64,000 nucleotides of DNA, from contig NZ_BNJR01000014.1 in assembly GCF_016860605.1 (NCBI RefSeq), positions 62,001-126,000 on the forward strand, given 5' to 3'. This DNA is from Lentilactobacillus fungorum (GTDB taxonomy: Bacteria > Bacillota > Bacilli > Lactobacillales > Lactobacillaceae). Position 1 is the stretch's first letter; every line of letters begins with the position of its first letter. This document shows positions 25,084 through 37,006 of the stretch, in pieces. Below the pieces are notes generated by a model. That model saw only the letters and a program-made list of their open reading frames with translations. It did no database searches and had not been told where the DNA came from. The position numbers were made by a program, and so were the translations under genes.

Positions 25084-26145
25084 ATGAAAAAATATTTAAC
25101 ACTTGAAAACGGCGACGTCTTTGTCGGGACAGCCTGCGGTGATTTAGCAGGCGAAATCGATGGTGAGTTGGTTTTTACCACTAGCATGACCGGCTACCAA
25201 GAGACCTTGACAGATCCGTCGTACAAAAATCAAATTATCACGTTTACCTATCCGTTGATCGGTAATTACGGTATTTCATTGGGCACCAACCAATCCGACA
25301 CTGTCGAGGCAGCCGCAGTCGTTGTCAAAGAAATGACCGATCAAGTATTTCATTACCAGAGCGTTATCTCACTTGACGCTTACTTGAAGCAATCAAAAGT
25401 TCCTGCAATCAGCGGCATCGATACCCGGCGGCTAACCAAAATCATTCGCCAATATGGAACAATGAAAGCCAGCTTAACCAATCAGCCAATTGATGCTAAT
25501 AGGGCTGCTAACGAGCATCAGGCCTCAATTATCAAAATGGCTTCACTTTCTACAACTAGCGACAAGAAAATCGATCACGTTGTCTTAGTTGACTTTGGTG
25601 TCAAGGACAACATCGTTAGATCAATGCAGCGACCAGGTGTTGACGTAACCGTCGTAACCCCCGAATCCACTTTTGAAGACATTGTTAACCTGCATCCCAC
25701 TGGTGTTTTATTATCTAACGGTCCTGGTGACCCTAAAGATTATTCGAACTTCCTGCCAGTCATCCAACAATTGCAAGCTCGCTTCCCAGTCTTTGGCATT
25801 TGTTTGGGGCACCAACTACTTGCTTTAGCTAATGGCGCGCAAACTTACAAAATGACATTTGGCCATCGGGGCATTAATCATCCGGTTAAAAATTTGGAAA
25901 CCGGTGATATCTTCATCACCTCTCAAAATCACGGATATGCTGTTGATTTTGATTCCGTCAAATCAACGCCACTGAAGGTCACCGCCTTAGAGGTCAATGA
26001 CAAAACCGTTGAAGGCCTGCGCTATCCAGGACGGCCAGTCTTTTCGGTTCAATATCACCCAGAAGCTGCCCCCGGTCCCCATGACGCTACTCAGTTATTT
26101 GACCACTTTATTGACTTAATGCATACCAACGAGGAGGTTCACTAA
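25084..26145 (+). CDS. carA: Carbamoyl phosphate synthase small subunit (glutaminase)
   Basis: 353 residues from ATG 25084 (TTGGAGG). The longer frame begins within the promoter. N-terminal synthase-small domain, then class I glutamine amidotransferase: Cys in [13 protein letters not shown], His and Glu in [13 protein letters not shown]. It supplies ammonia to CarB. Stop and carB start overlap (TAATG). The absence of a PyrR loop suggests control different from pyrBC, possibly by arginine. Confidence 0.93.
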   Translation: MKKYLTLENGDVFVGTACGDLAGEIDGELVFTTSMTGYQETLTDPSYKNQIITFTYPLIGNYGISLGTNQSDTVEAAAVVVKEMTDQVFHYQSVISLDAYLKQSKVPAISGIDTRRLTKIIRQYGTMKASLTNQPIDANRAANEHQASIIKMASLSTTSDKKIDHVVLVDFGVKDNIVRSMQRPGVDVTVVTPESTFEDIVNLHPTGVLLSNGPGDPKDYSNFLPVIQQLQARFPVFGICLGHQLLALANGAQTYKMTFGHRGINHPVKNLETGDIFITSQNHGYAVDFDSVKSTPLKVTALEVNDKTVEGLRYPGRPVFSVQYHPEAAPGPHDATQLFDHFIDLMHTNEEVH

Positions 26146-29100
26146 TGCCAAAACGAACAGATATTAATAAAATTGTGATTATCGGCTCCGGTCCAATCGT
26201 CATTGGACAAGCTGCCGAATTCGACTATGCGGGCAGTCAAGCTTGCCTGAGCCTGCGTGAAGAAGGCTACCAGGTTATCCTAGTGAACTCAAACCCAGCA
26301 ACCATCATGACCGATGATGAGATTGCCAACAAGGTTTATCTCGAACCGCTAACTGTCCCAAGCCTTAAAAAGATTTTGATCAAAGAACGCCCAGACGCCA
26401 TTTTACCAACACTCGGCGGCCAGACCGGCTTAAATTTGGCCGTTGAACTCAGCAAAGACGGGATCTTGGATAAACTAAATATCGAACTGCTTGGCACCAG
26501 TCTTAAAACCATCAACCAAGCTGAAGACCGCGAACAATTTAAAGATTTGATGGAAACTCTTCATCAGCCAATTCCCGCCTCTAAAACCGTTTATGACTTG
26601 CAAACCGGCATCCAATTCGCGCACCAAATTGACTATCCGGTTATCATTCGCCCCGCCTATACATTAGGTGGTACCGGTGGGGGGATCGCCCATAACGATG
26701 CCGAAATGACAACCATTCTAAACCGTGGTTTGACCATGTCGCCATCAACGGAATGCTTGGTAGAAAAGAGCATTGCTGGTTATAAAGAAATCGAATTTGA
26801 AGTCATGCGGGACCACCATGGCAGTTCAATTATCGTTACTGGAATGGAAAACTTTGATCCAGTTGGTGTGCACACCGGCGACTCAATTGTGTTCGCACCA
26901 ACGCAAACGTTAACTGACAAAGAGTATCAACGATTGCGAGATGCATCGCTCACTATCGTTGATGCTCTAAAAATCGAAGGCGGCTGCAATGTACAGCTAG
27001 CCCAAGATCCATTTAGCGAAAACTACTACGTGATTGAAGTTAATCCTCGAGTTAGCCGTTCATCCGCATTAGCCTCCAAAGCAACCGGTTATCCAATTGC
27101 AAAGATTGCGGCTAAAATTGCGGTTGGTTTAAATCTCGATGAAATTATCAATCCAATTACGCAAACCACATTTGCAATGTTTGAACCAGCCTTAGACTAC
27201 GTTGTTGCTAAGATTCCGCGCTTTGCGTTTGATAAGTTCACAAACGCCGATCGCAAACTGGGAACCCAAATGAAAGCTACCGGCGAAGTGATGGCAATCG
27301 GCAGTACGATTGAAGAAGCCCTCCTTAAGGCCGTTCAATCATTGGAGTTAGATAAGCAAGCTCAAGTGAACCTCATTCCTGCTTACACAAGCAACCTCTC
27401 ATTAGGTGAATTGCTAGAAAGGATTCAGACACCAACGGACTACCGCTTATTTGAACTATTTGCAGCCATTGGTAAAGGGGCAACAATTCAGCAAATCAAT
27501 CGTTCAACTCAGATTGACTTGTACTTCTTATCCAAACTAGAAAACATTATTAAGATGCAGCAGAAACTCACGGATGGCCTGTTAAGTGCCGATTTGGTGC
27601 TTGATGCCCGCAAACTCGGCTTCAACAACACCATGATCAAAGCGGTCCGTTCCGTTACCGATAACGAATTAGCTAAACTCGACGGCATGGAAGATGAACG
27701 AACCGTTTACAAGATGGTCGATACCTGTGCTGCCGAATTTGAAAGTACCACCCCTTACTACTACAGCACCATCGGCAGTGAAAACGAAAGCCATCCGCTT
27801 GGCAATAGCATCGTGGTTATCGGTGCCGGCCCAATTCGGATTGGTCAAGGCGTTGAATTTGATTACGCAACGGTTCATTGCGTCAAAGCCATTCAGGCCG
27901 CTGGCTACAATGCGATTATCATTAATAACAACCCCGAGACCGTTTCAACAGACTTTTCAATTTCTGATAAGCTCTACTTTGAACCACTAGACATTGATAG
28001 TGTGATGAATGTGATCAATTTGGAACAACCAATTGGCGTAATCGTTGAATTTGGTGGTCAAACCGCTATTAACTTGACCGAGGCCCTCACTCAAAACGGC
28101 GTGACTATTTTGGGCACCTCCATGCATGGTATTGAACAAACCGAAAACCGCCATGATTTTGAAGAGTTGCTGATTAATCAAAAAATTGATCATCCAAAAG
28201 GTGATACGGCAACTAATGCCGAACAAGCTCATGAAATTGCCGATGAACTTGGGTTTCCAGTTCTGGTTCGGCCAAGTTTTGTCCTTGGTGGTAAAGGCAT
28301 GGCGGTCGTTGATAACGACGCCGAACTTGATGAATATTTGGTTCCAGCCTTAAAAGCCAGCCACGGCGAACCATTGTTAATTGATCAATATATCCATGGC
28401 ATTGAATGCGAAGTTGATATTTTAAGTGACGGTCATCAAGTATTCGTCCCTGGAATCATGGAGCATCTTGAAGGCTCAGGTATTCACTCGGGCGATTCGA
28501 TTGCCATGTACCCACCACAGCATCTCTCTGCTGAAACGCAAGATAAGATTGTGGCAATCGCCACCAAAATTGGTCAGCAAGTTCATGCGGTCGGTATGAT
28601 GAATATTCAATTTATCGCCGCTAACGACACGGTCTACGTGATCGAAGTCAACCCGCGGGCATCTCGAACCGTCCCGTTTATGAGCAAAATCACCAAGCTA
28701 CACTTAGCTCAATTAGCAACCCAACTTATTTTAGGCAAATCGCTTAGTGACCTCGGCTTAAACCCTGGACTATATCCAGAACCAACAAAAGTCTACGTCA
28801 AAGCACCGGTCTTCTCATTTGCTAAGCTTCCAGGCGCCCCTACCGCACTCAGTCCGGAGATGAAGTCTACCGGTGAAGATATCGGCAGTGGCAATAGTTT
28901 GCCCGAAGCCTTACACAACGCCTTATTCGACAGCTACCATATCGATACAAACGATCTTCACGGCGTCGTCTTAATTTCTGAATTTGATGCTCATGATGAT
29001 CACGTTGAAAGCAAATTAAAGAGTGCTGGCTTCAACGTTCAACCTTATCAAGTAGATATGGTCTGGCCAAGCGAAGTCGCCTTTGTACTTGCTTCACAGG

Positions 29101-29213
29101 ATGAAACGTCGGATCAAAAACAGTTAGTGGCAAAAGCACTGAGCCACCAAGTACCTGTGTTCACGGCTCAAGATACGGTCTTAGGTATTTTCCAACCACA
29201 GCTGATTAAATAA
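26145..29213 (+). CDS. carB: Carbamoyl phosphate synthase large subunit
   Basis: 1022 residues with two homologous ATP-grasp halves, each opening with a dinucleotide-like motif ([19 protein letters not shown] and [18 protein letters not shown]) and with VEVNPR-type segments ([32 protein letters not shown]). Slightly shorter than the usual 1055-1075, mainly in the C-terminal allosteric region (after about 920). With CarA it makes carbamoyl phosphate for pyrimidines and arginine. Confidence 0.94.
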   Translation: MPKRTDINKIVIIGSGPIVIGQAAEFDYAGSQACLSLREEGYQVILVNSNPATIMTDDEIANKVYLEPLTVPSLKKILIKERPDAILPTLGGQTGLNLAVELSKDGILDKLNIELLGTSLKTINQAEDREQFKDLMETLHQPIPASKTVYDLQTGIQFAHQIDYPVIIRPAYTLGGTGGGIAHNDAEMTTILNRGLTMSPSTECLVEKSIAGYKEIEFEVMRDHHGSSIIVTGMENFDPVGVHTGDSIVFAPTQTLTDKEYQRLRDASLTIVDALKIEGGCNVQLAQDPFSENYYVIEVNPRVSRSSALASKATGYPIAKIAAKIAVGLNLDEIINPITQTTFAMFEPALDYVVAKIPRFAFDKFTNADRKLGTQMKATGEVMAIGSTIEEALLKAVQSLELDKQAQVNLIPAYTSNLSLGELLERIQTPTDYRLFELFAAIGKGATIQQINRSTQIDLYFLSKLENIIKMQQKLTDGLLSADLVLDARKLGFNNTMIKAVRSVTDNELAKLDGMEDERTVYKMVDTCAAEFESTTPYYYSTIGSENESHPLGNSIVVIGAGPIRIGQGVEFDYATVHCVKAIQAAGYNAIIINNNPETVSTDFSISDKLYFEPLDIDSVMNVINLEQPIGVIVEFGGQTAINLTEALTQNGVTILGTSMHGIEQTENRHDFEELLINQKIDHPKGDTATNAEQAHEIADELGFPVLVRPSFVLGGKGMAVVDNDAELDEYLVPALKASHGEPLLIDQYIHGIECEVDILSDGHQVFVPGIMEHLEGSGIHSGDSIAMYPPQHLSAETQDKIVAIATKIGQQVHAVGMMNIQFIAANDTVYVIEVNPRASRTVPFMSKITKLHLAQLATQLILGKSLSDLGLNPGLYPEPTKVYVKAPVFSFAKLPGAPTALSPEMKSTGEDIGSGNSLPEALHNALFDSYHIDTNDLHGVVLISEFDAHDDHVESKLKSAGFNVQPYQVDMVWPSEVAFVLASQDETSDQKQLVAKALSHQVPVFTAQDTVLGIFQPQLIK

Positions 29214-29232
29214 TCAAATTCAACAAACCACT

Positions 29233-29280
29233 AAAAAAGCCTTGTTAACAAGTTCAAACACTTGTTAGCAAGGCTTTTTT
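29233..29280. terminator. Strong bidirectional terminator after carB
   Basis: Twenty-base arms (29233-29252 and 29261-29280) with one mismatch, flanked by A-run and T-run, between convergent carB and the reductase gene. Confidence 0.9.
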
Positions 29281-29295
29281 TACGTCCTTGAATTT

Positions 29296-30069
29296 TTAAA
29301 CGTACTTGATCCCACCATCAACCATGATGGCTTGACCAGTAATGTAATTCGCTTTTTCACTCGCTAAAAATGATACTAAGTTGGCAACGTCTTGCGGTTC
29401 TTCACCACGGCCTAATGCAATCCCCTTCAAATACTCTTTAAGGGATTCACCCTTGGCAACATGGTTCACTTGACCCATTTCTTCGTCAATTTGATCCCAC
29501 ATTGGGGTTAACACGATTCCTGGGCAATAAGCATTAACGGTAATTTGATCACGAGCCAGTTCCTTTGCGGCTGCTTGGGTCAATCCGCGAATGGCAAATT
29601 TAGTAGCTGAATAGGCGCCAAGTAATTCAAAGCCCTCATGACCAGCGATGGATGAAGCGTTAATGATTTTTCCAGGCGTCTTTTGTTTCTTGAACTGTTG
29701 AGCTGCCGCCTGAATGCCAAAAAACGTTCCTTTGACATTAATATCCAGCAACTTATTGAGGTCTTCCTCTTCGGTGTTACAAATCTGTGCAACGTGCGCG
29801 ATGCCTGCATTATTAACAAAAACGTCCATTTGGCCAAATTGATCAACCGTTTGTTTAACGGAATCAAATACTTGATCCTTATATTGAACATCTGATTGGA
29901 TAGCGACTGCTTTGCCGCCATCTTTGTTAATATCATCAGCCACCCGTTGAACTTTGTCTAAATGACGGCCAGCTAAGGCAACTTCAAAACCATCCTTAGC
30001 TAATTGACGTGCGATTCCTTCACCAATTCCTTGACCAGCACCTGTAATTAACGCAACTTTTTTTGTCAT
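29296..30069 (-). CDS. Short-chain dehydrogenase, diacetyl/acetoin reductase type
   Basis: 257 residues. [15 protein letters not shown] (NAD motif), NNAGIAH, catalytic Ser in INASSIAGH, and YSATKFAIRG (Tyr and Lys). High similarity throughout to butA-type (S)-acetoin-forming diacetyl reductases, including CPGIVLTPMWDQID. It reduces diacetyl and acetoin with NADH, disposing of pyruvate-derived carbon. It is a paralogue of the next gene upstream (30182-30955). Confidence 0.82.
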   Translation of the reverse strand: MTKKVALITGAGQGIGEGIARQLAKDGFEVALAGRHLDKVQRVADDINKDGGKAVAIQSDVQYKDQVFDSVKQTVDQFGQMDVFVNNAGIAHVAQICNTEEEDLNKLLDINVKGTFFGIQAAAQQFKKQKTPGKIINASSIAGHEGFELLGAYSATKFAIRGLTQAAAKELARDQITVNAYCPGIVLTPMWDQIDEEMGQVNHVAKGESLKEYLKGIALGRGEEPQDVANLVSFLASEKANYITGQAIMVDGGIKYV

Positions 30070-30181
30070 GTTTTTCCTCCATGTGTTCGTTTCTTAAATA
30101 ACTATTTGATAACAATTAGGGTTGATCCTGCTTGAGTGATCTAAAAACTTATCCCAGCTTTTAAATGGCGCAGCCCCTTGT

Positions 30182-31314
<1,133 letters not shown>

Positions 31315-31668
31315 ATGTTAGACGTTAAAAAATCTTTAGATCGACTTACTTGGAATACTCAGCACCACTTTGCTCATATTGAAGCCCAGCATGAATTTAT
31401 GCGCGCTTGGGCCATTCAGTTTGAACTTGCTTACACCGACTTTCGGGTGGTTGAAATGGCCCTGCAATTAGACGGCTCTCATCACGATTTATTAGCTGCA
31501 TTTGCGGCCGCCTATGAGAAAGTCTATGATTACGAGTATGCTTTTGTAGCCGGCGGCTTGGAAGGCTTTAACGAACAATATGGCGATAAAATAGCTGATT
31601 ACAAAGCAGCCGCTGATGATTTTCTTAAACTTGTTGATCAAGTCCGAGCCATTAACGGCAAAGCTTAA
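31315..31668 (+). CDS. Small protein of unknown function
   Basis: 117 residues from ATG 31315 behind GGAGGAGGAG; the 14-residue upstream extension spans the RBS and is rejected. Predicted all-helical, acidic and soluble, rich in Ala, Tyr and Phe (FAAAYEKVYDYEYAFVAGG). No membrane segment or signal. Family not recognised. It is monocistronic between a promoter region and a strong terminator. Confidence 0.65.
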   Translation: MLDVKKSLDRLTWNTQHHFAHIEAQHEFMRAWAIQFELAYTDFRVVEMALQLDGSHHDLLAAFAAAYEKVYDYEYAFVAGGLEGFNEQYGDKIADYKAAADDFLKLVDQVRAINGKA

Positions 31669-31691
31669 TCACTAATTGATAATTATTTTCA

Positions 31692-31754
31692 AACACAAAA
31701 ACAAATGACGCCCAGATTGCTTTTCTAGCTCTGAGCGTCATTTGTTTTTGTGTT
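31692..31754. terminator. Bidirectional terminator with long stem
   Basis: Arms starting AACACAAAAACAAATGACGC (31692-31711) pair with the exact complement ending at 31754. A/T-rich bases flank both ends, between convergent genes. Confidence 0.85.
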
Positions 31755-31803
31755 AGGTGTCACTTTTAATCATGATTGCACTATGTGTTAACTTTCGCTA
31801 AGT

Positions 31804-32892
31804 CTAAACAATTTCAAGGTGGAGCTGCTCATCTTTAACCCAATGCATACTGAGGAGTAGTCGATAGGATACCACTGAGATTGCTGCTGGAACAACAATT
31901 CCCATCACTAAATAAGCAACGAACATATTCATGCTGGTTGATGCCAAGTTAAGTGGGGCGATAAACGAATTAAGCCCCAAGCCCCCAAGTGTATATGGTA
32001 CTTTGAAGTTAAAGAAGAGTGTTGCGATTGGCGCGGCCACAATTGCTGACAACATCGAAGGAATTGCTAAGCGTGGATTGGCTAATAAATTAGGAAACTG
32101 AACTTTTGGCGTGATGACACCTTGGGCAATATTAGCGCCCAAATTATTTTGACGCCAAGAAATAATGGTGAAACCAACAAATTGAGCGGTAGTCCCAATC
32201 AATGCGGCGCCTGATGATAACGGATCCAGCATAACAGCAACCGCTAAGGCCGCCGAAGACGCTGGCGTCATCAAAAAGATTGACCAAGCTAATGACACAC
32301 ACATCGACCCTAATAATGGATTAATCTGCATGGATTGTGCAATAAAAGCACTCAGCCAATTAAGTGCTGGCGTGGTTACACTGGCAAGCCCCAAGCCGGC
32401 AATCGAACCAACCAAAGTGGCAGCCAATGGTACTAACATCATATCAAGCGGCGTCTTTCCAGTTAAATATTTACCAACTAAAGCGGCAATTAACCCTGCA
32501 GCAACCGCACTAATTGGTTGACCAGTCGTAAAGACGCCGGCCCCAGCTGCTTGGGCCATTTGATTGCCAGTAGCCGTTGCCGCGTGAACGCCAGAAGAAA
32601 TAAAGTAGACTGCGTTAGCTCCCACAGTTGCCGCAATCATTGAACTAAATAATACCAGTGTATTAGTCTTTAACTGTGAAGCGACGGCAGCGCCAAACGC
32701 CGGTGCCAATAGCCATTGCGCAATCGCCCCGACTTGATGCAATTGTGGCCAATTAACAAAGTTAGCAATTGTTTGGGTTAACAACCCAATCCCTAACATG
32801 ACCAGAACTGCGTTTGAAACCCCCGCGGAAACCAAATAAACATAATCTTTAACGCTCAGCTTCTCAACTGGCTTTTCTGTTGCTGTTTCCAT
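31804..32892 (-). CDS. PTS IIC-like membrane protein (PTS_EIIC_2 type)
   Basis: 362 residues with about nine to ten hydrophobic helices and the Gly/Ala-rich repeats AGLIAALVGKYLTGKTPLDMM and GALIGTTAQFVGFTIISWRQNN typical of the stand-alone IIC-like family. No IIA or IIB genes adjoin it. Transport or sensing of a sugar or other small solute is possible, but the substrate is unknown. Monocistronic. Confidence 0.7.
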   Translation of the reverse strand: METATEKPVEKLSVKDYVYLVSAGVSNAVLVMLGIGLLTQTIANFVNWPQLHQVGAIAQWLLAPAFGAAVASQLKTNTLVLFSSMIAATVGANAVYFISSGVHAATATGNQMAQAAGAGVFTTGQPISAVAAGLIAALVGKYLTGKTPLDMMLVPLAATLVGSIAGLGLASVTTPALNWLSAFIAQSMQINPLLGSMCVSLAWSIFLMTPASSAALAVAVMLDPLSSGAALIGTTAQFVGFTIISWRQNNLGANIAQGVITPKVQFPNLLANPRLAIPSMLSAIVAAPIATLFFNFKVPYTLGGLGLNSFIAPLNLASTSMNMFVAYLVMGIVVPAAISVVSYRLLLSMHWVKDEQLHLEIV

Positions 32893-33272
32893 TCACAAAA
32901 CCTCGATTTCCAAATAATAATTAATAAATGAGAGAATAATGATAAAAATGAAATTGTTTTAATCTAAACATCAAAACACCGTGATGTCAACATCAATTAT
33001 AAGATTATTTTTAATTAGATGTGATTCTTCTCATATACCTATTTAAACGGAAAAGGCTTTCTTGGTTGTTCAACCCCCTATTAAATTGATATACCGATCC
33101 GATTTTTTCGAATCATTAATAAACTGATTGTGTTAGCTGATTGGCTTGTCGATTGTTTCAAAAAGGTCAATAGCCAGCTCGGCCTTGATTTAATTTAGGT
33201 ATTCATTGGTGACTAATGTATAATGGGCTTAACTCATCATTAATAATGACTGTTGAGAGGAGAGTTATTTGA
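32893..33272. other. AT-rich intergenic region between divergent genes
   Basis: TATAAT at about 33219-33224 probably serves the gene at 33273. No RNA structure, repeat or small ORF with an RBS was recognised. Confidence 0.45.
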
Positions 33273-35120
33273 ATGCTTAGTTATTTTGCAATGATTACGT
33301 TGGTCAAACTATCAGGAATTTTATTACCATTCATCTGGTTCATGATCATCGCAAATCGACGCGGCCGCATCTATGGGGTTTTGGTGTTGGTCGCCCTGTT
33401 TATTGTCAGTTATGTCAATACCTACTTTAATTTGCCAGACCTAGCCTATCCGGCAATGATTGATAACTGGCTAATGTGGCTGATTGGCGGCTTTATTGTC
33501 GTCGCTGTTTTAAGACGATTTGTTTATTCGCCAAACGCGGTTGCCGCGCGAAACGCAGAGGTTGGCGGCTTTATCGGCCAACTGATCCAGCGATTTACCG
33601 GCGCATTTGGCTGGATTGGCAAAGCCGCGGTTGCCATTGTCATGGCCATTATTGTCTTCATTATTCTTGGGAGCATTTCTTCCTTAGTAACGACGATGAA
33701 TCCGCGGCCGGCAGTTAATTCCATCAAAGTTGACATGAACGACGATACGAAGAGTGCACCAATGCCGGTAATCAAAAATAGTAGTGAGACACCCGTTGTC
33801 AACGCGCCGCAAACGGTTTCCACTGATATGAACAACTCACTGAATAGTTTTAAGAATTCGAACGTTTACGATTTAAATCACATGCGGGTTCAAATGTATC
33901 GTGGCAAAATGGTTTACGTTGCCCCCGTTGAATTTTCCGGTGGCTTTTGGCGCTATATCCATTACTTAAAGGTTCCTGGTTACTTTCGAACGGATGCAAC
34001 GGATAAGAATGCCGATCCCAAATTTGTCAGCAAGCCCATGCGCTACACACCAAGTGCTTACTTTAACCGGGATGCCGATCGGCGAATCAGTGCCCATAGT
34101 TTAGGCTATTCAATGGTAGGGTTAACTTCTCAACTGGAAATTGACAATCATGGAACGCCTTATTACGTGCGGACGTTAGCTAAACCCATTTCGTATTTGA
34201 ATCGTAATTACAACTATAAAGATTACAAAGTGGCGGTCTTAAATACGATTACCGGTAAAGTGAACGTTTACTCACCGACCAAAGTGCCGAAGTTCATCGA
34301 TATTGCGGTGGCCCCAGAATTTGTGTCTCATGAAGTTTCGATGTTTGGTAAATACCGCCACGGCTTTTGGAACGCCACCGGCTTCGGTGGTCATTCCGGC
34401 GTGATGAAACCAACTCAAGCCGGAACGGAAGGCGGCGATAAGCTCACCCCTTATGCATATAAGGGCCGCGTTTATTACTTTACTGGCATGACCAGCGTGA
34501 ACGAGCATCAAAGCTCCATTTTAGGTTACACATTTGTTGACGCCCGGACTAATACGCTGCATTATTATCGAGAACATGGTAACGTTATGACGCCTGAACG
34601 GGCAATTTCTTACGCCCAACAGGATATCAATCCACAGAACTACCGGGGAACCTTGCCGCTGCTTTACCGGATTAACGGTGAGCCAACTTGGGTGGTTTCC
34701 ATGCTTGACCGAGATAACAATTCCTTTATGAAATTTGTTTATTTGCTTGCTGACGGTAACAACCAAAGTGGCACTTACGCCGTGGGGGATGATGCCCAAA
34801 GCACCTTGGCGCTCTTTAACCAACGGCTGGAAGCCAAGACCGGCGTGACGGCGAGTGCACCTGTTGGCAAAACCATCACTGGGACGATTTACCGAATTGT
34901 CCGTACAAGTGACAATAAATTATTGTTTATTCTCAAAAATAACAGCCAGGTTTACCGCTTAGATACGTCTGCCAAGAACTTTAAACCTATCTATCAATTC
35001 ATTTCAGAAGGCGATAAAGTTAGTTTCAAGGCGGAGGCTACTACCAGTCAATCCGATTTAGCAACAACGAACGTTTCATTAGCTACCTTCAAGGATCAGT
35101 CGCTAAGCCAGGCTAAATAG
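33273..35120 (+). CDS. Large membrane-anchored protein of unknown function
   Basis: 615 residues, RBS GAGAGGAG. Four N-terminal hydrophobic helices (about 5-28, 33-52, 63-82, 118-140), then a large domain of about 470 residues that should be extracytoplasmic, rich in Tyr (YFNRDADRRISAHSLGYSMVGLTSQLEI). The part RAISYAQQDINPQNYRGTLP...WVVSMLD resembles PepSY-like modules. No catalytic motif was recognised. Alone in its transcription unit, ended by an unusually long hairpin. Confidence 0.65.
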   Translation: MLSYFAMITLVKLSGILLPFIWFMIIANRRGRIYGVLVLVALFIVSYVNTYFNLPDLAYPAMIDNWLMWLIGGFIVVAVLRRFVYSPNAVAARNAEVGGFIGQLIQRFTGAFGWIGKAAVAIVMAIIVFIILGSISSLVTTMNPRPAVNSIKVDMNDDTKSAPMPVIKNSSETPVVNAPQTVSTDMNNSLNSFKNSNVYDLNHMRVQMYRGKMVYVAPVEFSGGFWRYIHYLKVPGYFRTDATDKNADPKFVSKPMRYTPSAYFNRDADRRISAHSLGYSMVGLTSQLEIDNHGTPYYVRTLAKPISYLNRNYNYKDYKVAVLNTITGKVNVYSPTKVPKFIDIAVAPEFVSHEVSMFGKYRHGFWNATGFGGHSGVMKPTQAGTEGGDKLTPYAYKGRVYYFTGMTSVNEHQSSILGYTFVDARTNTLHYYREHGNVMTPERAISYAQQDINPQNYRGTLPLLYRINGEPTWVVSMLDRDNNSFMKFVYLLADGNNQSGTYAVGDDAQSTLALFNQRLEAKTGVTASAPVGKTITGTIYRIVRTSDNKLLFILKNNSQVYRLDTSAKNFKPIYQFISEGDKVSFKAEATTSQSDLATTNVSLATFKDQSLSQAK

Positions 35121-35140
35121 TTTTTCTAAAAATTAATATT

Positions 35141-35208
35141 AACAAACGAAATCGTGCCCCAATGGTTAGCCTTATCATACTAACCATTGGGGCACGATCT
35201 CGTTTGTT
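35141..35208. terminator. Exceptionally long hairpin (29-bp arms)
   Basis: 35141-35169 and 35180-35208 are complementary at 28 of 29 positions around a 10-nt loop. It lies between convergent genes, with a T-run on the minus side only. Confidence 0.8.
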
Positions 35209-35224
35209 AAATTTCGAATCACAG

Positions 35225-36712
35225 TTAATCGCTTGTAGCGGTTTTCGCTAATTTCTGCTTTTCCAATTGCTGAGCCCAGATGCTGATTCCTCCGGCAACG
35301 AGCATAATGATTAATGATAACCACATGATGTGATGTAAACCAGTATATAAAATTGCTCGCATTTGTGGGATCAAGCGTTGTGGGAGTGAGCCGACACTTG
35401 AAGCATCGCTTAACTCATTCATCATCTTCATCGTGATTGTGCCACCCGAACGCTGGACACCATTCTTTAGGGCATTGTTTAACACAATGCCAAAGATGGA
35501 CGCCATAAACGCTTGCGCTAGCATCCGAATTAGAAAGCTAAACGACGTTGCAATGGGCACGTCAACCATTTCAGCATCTTGCTGGACTTTAACCTGTAAT
35601 TCATTAAAGCAGGCGCCGTTGCCAAAGCCCTCAAAAGCTCCTGCAACTAGCAATAGCCAATACGGCGCCTTGATGCCGGCAACCGCCATAATCGCAAAGG
35701 CCACAACCAGTGTCATAATCCCAGCAGCAACCACTTTTTGCGGCGATAAATATTTTCTCATGGGGGCCACTGAACCTGAGCCGATAAAGTCCGTTACCGA
35801 CCCCGGAATTTGCGTTGCCCCACCAATCAAGGCAGAAGTGCCTAAAAGTCCTTGGGCCCACATTGGGCTGTAAATTAGAAAGCCAATAAAAGCCCCCCAA
35901 ATCAACGTAAACAGGACAAAATCAATCATCAATGGTAAATTTTTGAACAACCGGCTGGGAATAATTGGATCAACTACCCGCAATTCGACCCGAAACATCA
36001 CTGCCAAAATAATCAGGGCAATTAAAATAATGACCGTAACTAATAAGCCATCCGCATTACCAATCATTTCAATCCCGGATAACAAGGCCACCAAACCAAT
36101 TGTCATTAATGTTGCTCCCAGATAATCAACTTGACTATTAGGCTTTGGTAATTTCTTTAAATGATAATATAGCTGAACCAAGATAATCGAAGCTAAACCA
36201 ATTGGAACATTTAAATAAAAGACCCAGTGCCAACTAAACGTATCAACGATATAGCCACCAACTAACGGTCCAATAATTGTTGCCATGCTGTAACTAGCGG
36301 AAACAAAACCAAGCACCTGCATTCGTTTACGAGGATTCTGATACATTCTGGCATAGATAATGTAGGGTAATGAAATCATGCCACCGTTACCAATCCCCAT
36401 AATTGTCCGCGCGACAATCAAAAAAATGATATTCGGCGACATTCCTTGCAAAAAAGATCCTAAGACAAAAAAGGCGGCCGCCAGTTGGTAACTCATTTTA
36501 TTACCAACATATTCGCCAAGCTTGCTCCAAAGTGGCGTACTAACGGCTGTCCCAAGCAAAAATACGGCAACAATCCAACCAATTAATTCAATCCCATGAA
36601 GGTCGGAAATAATTGCTGGCAGCGCGGTATTAATGATCGTGTTATCTAACCCACCCATTGCATTTGATAGCAGTAGGGCAAAGGTAACAATCCAAATATC
36701 TCGTTTTGACAA
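35225..36712 (-). CDS. MFS drug-efflux transporter, DHA2 (EmrB/QacA) type
   Basis: 495 residues if started at TTG 36712, which has AGGGGGG 6 nt upstream. The longer frame to 36760 begins inside a palindromic repeat (MLQFLSALLRSL is repeat-encoded). About 14 membrane helices, motif GGLDNTIINTALPAI in helix 1 and GPLVGGYIVDTFSWHWVFYLNVPIG in helix 5 (motif C). Proton-coupled export of drugs or other organic compounds. Substrate unknown. Confidence 0.85.
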   Translation of the reverse strand: MSKRDIWIVTFALLLSNAMGGLDNTIINTALPAIISDLHGIELIGWIVAVFLLGTAVSTPLWSKLGEYVGNKMSYQLAAAFFVLGSFLQGMSPNIIFLIVARTIMGIGNGGMISLPYIIYARMYQNPRKRMQVLGFVSASYSMATIIGPLVGGYIVDTFSWHWVFYLNVPIGLASIILVQLYYHLKKLPKPNSQVDYLGATLMTIGLVALLSGIEMIGNADGLLVTVIILIALIILAVMFRVELRVVDPIIPSRLFKNLPLMIDFVLFTLIWGAFIGFLIYSPMWAQGLLGTSALIGGATQIPGSVTDFIGSGSVAPMRKYLSPQKVVAAGIMTLVVAFAIMAVAGIKAPYWLLLVAGAFEGFGNGACFNELQVKVQQDAEMVDVPIATSFSFLIRMLAQAFMASIFGIVLNNALKNGVQRSGGTITMKMMNELSDASSVGSLPQRLIPQMRAILYTGLHHIMWLSLIIMLVAGGISIWAQQLEKQKLAKTATSD

Positions 36713-36726
36713 TGTTTTCCCCCCTA

Positions 36727-36899
36727 GTGAGCGCAGCAAAGCGCTTAGAAACTGGAGCATAAGGCATCTTGGCCGGAAATCCCGGGCTTGGATTTTTGGC
36801 CAAGATGTTTTATGCGGAAGTTTCTGCTTTGCGTAGCTGTCCTAATCAGTGAGCGGAGCCAGACACCTATGTGTAACTTTCTGCCTGGCACAGCTATCC
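36727..36899 (-). repeat. Palindromic repeat block 4 (1 full copy, 1 internally deleted)
   Basis: Full unit 36727-36842 ends 14 nt before the transporter start. A 51-bp derivative (36849-36899) keeps both ends (GTGAGCGGAGCC and CTGCCTGGCACAGCTATCC) but has lost the whole centre. Confidence 0.85.
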
Positions 36900-36965
36900 T
36901 AATAAATCACGCCTTCTATCTTACAACTTTTCCAATACCTTTTTCCAATTTCCTAAAATGCCCAT

Positions 36966-37003
36966 AAAAAAAGCGTTTCTCCAAACTCATTTGGTAGAAA
37001 CGC
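36966..37003 (-). terminator. Terminator of the aro operon
   Basis: GCGTTTCT with AGAAACGC arms and CCAAA/TTTGG extension, followed by TTTTTTT on the minus strand, directly after aroE. Confidence 0.9.
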
Positions 37004-37006
37004 CAC

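Noticed and set aside
26145-29213. carB possibly truncated
   Set aside because: 1022 residues is a little short, but both ATP-grasp halves and the C-terminal region are present with no frameshift sign.
36713-36760. N-terminal extension MLQFLSALLRSL of the MFS transporter
   Set aside because: Encoded by a palindromic repeat. A TTG with a near-ideal RBS lies just downstream.
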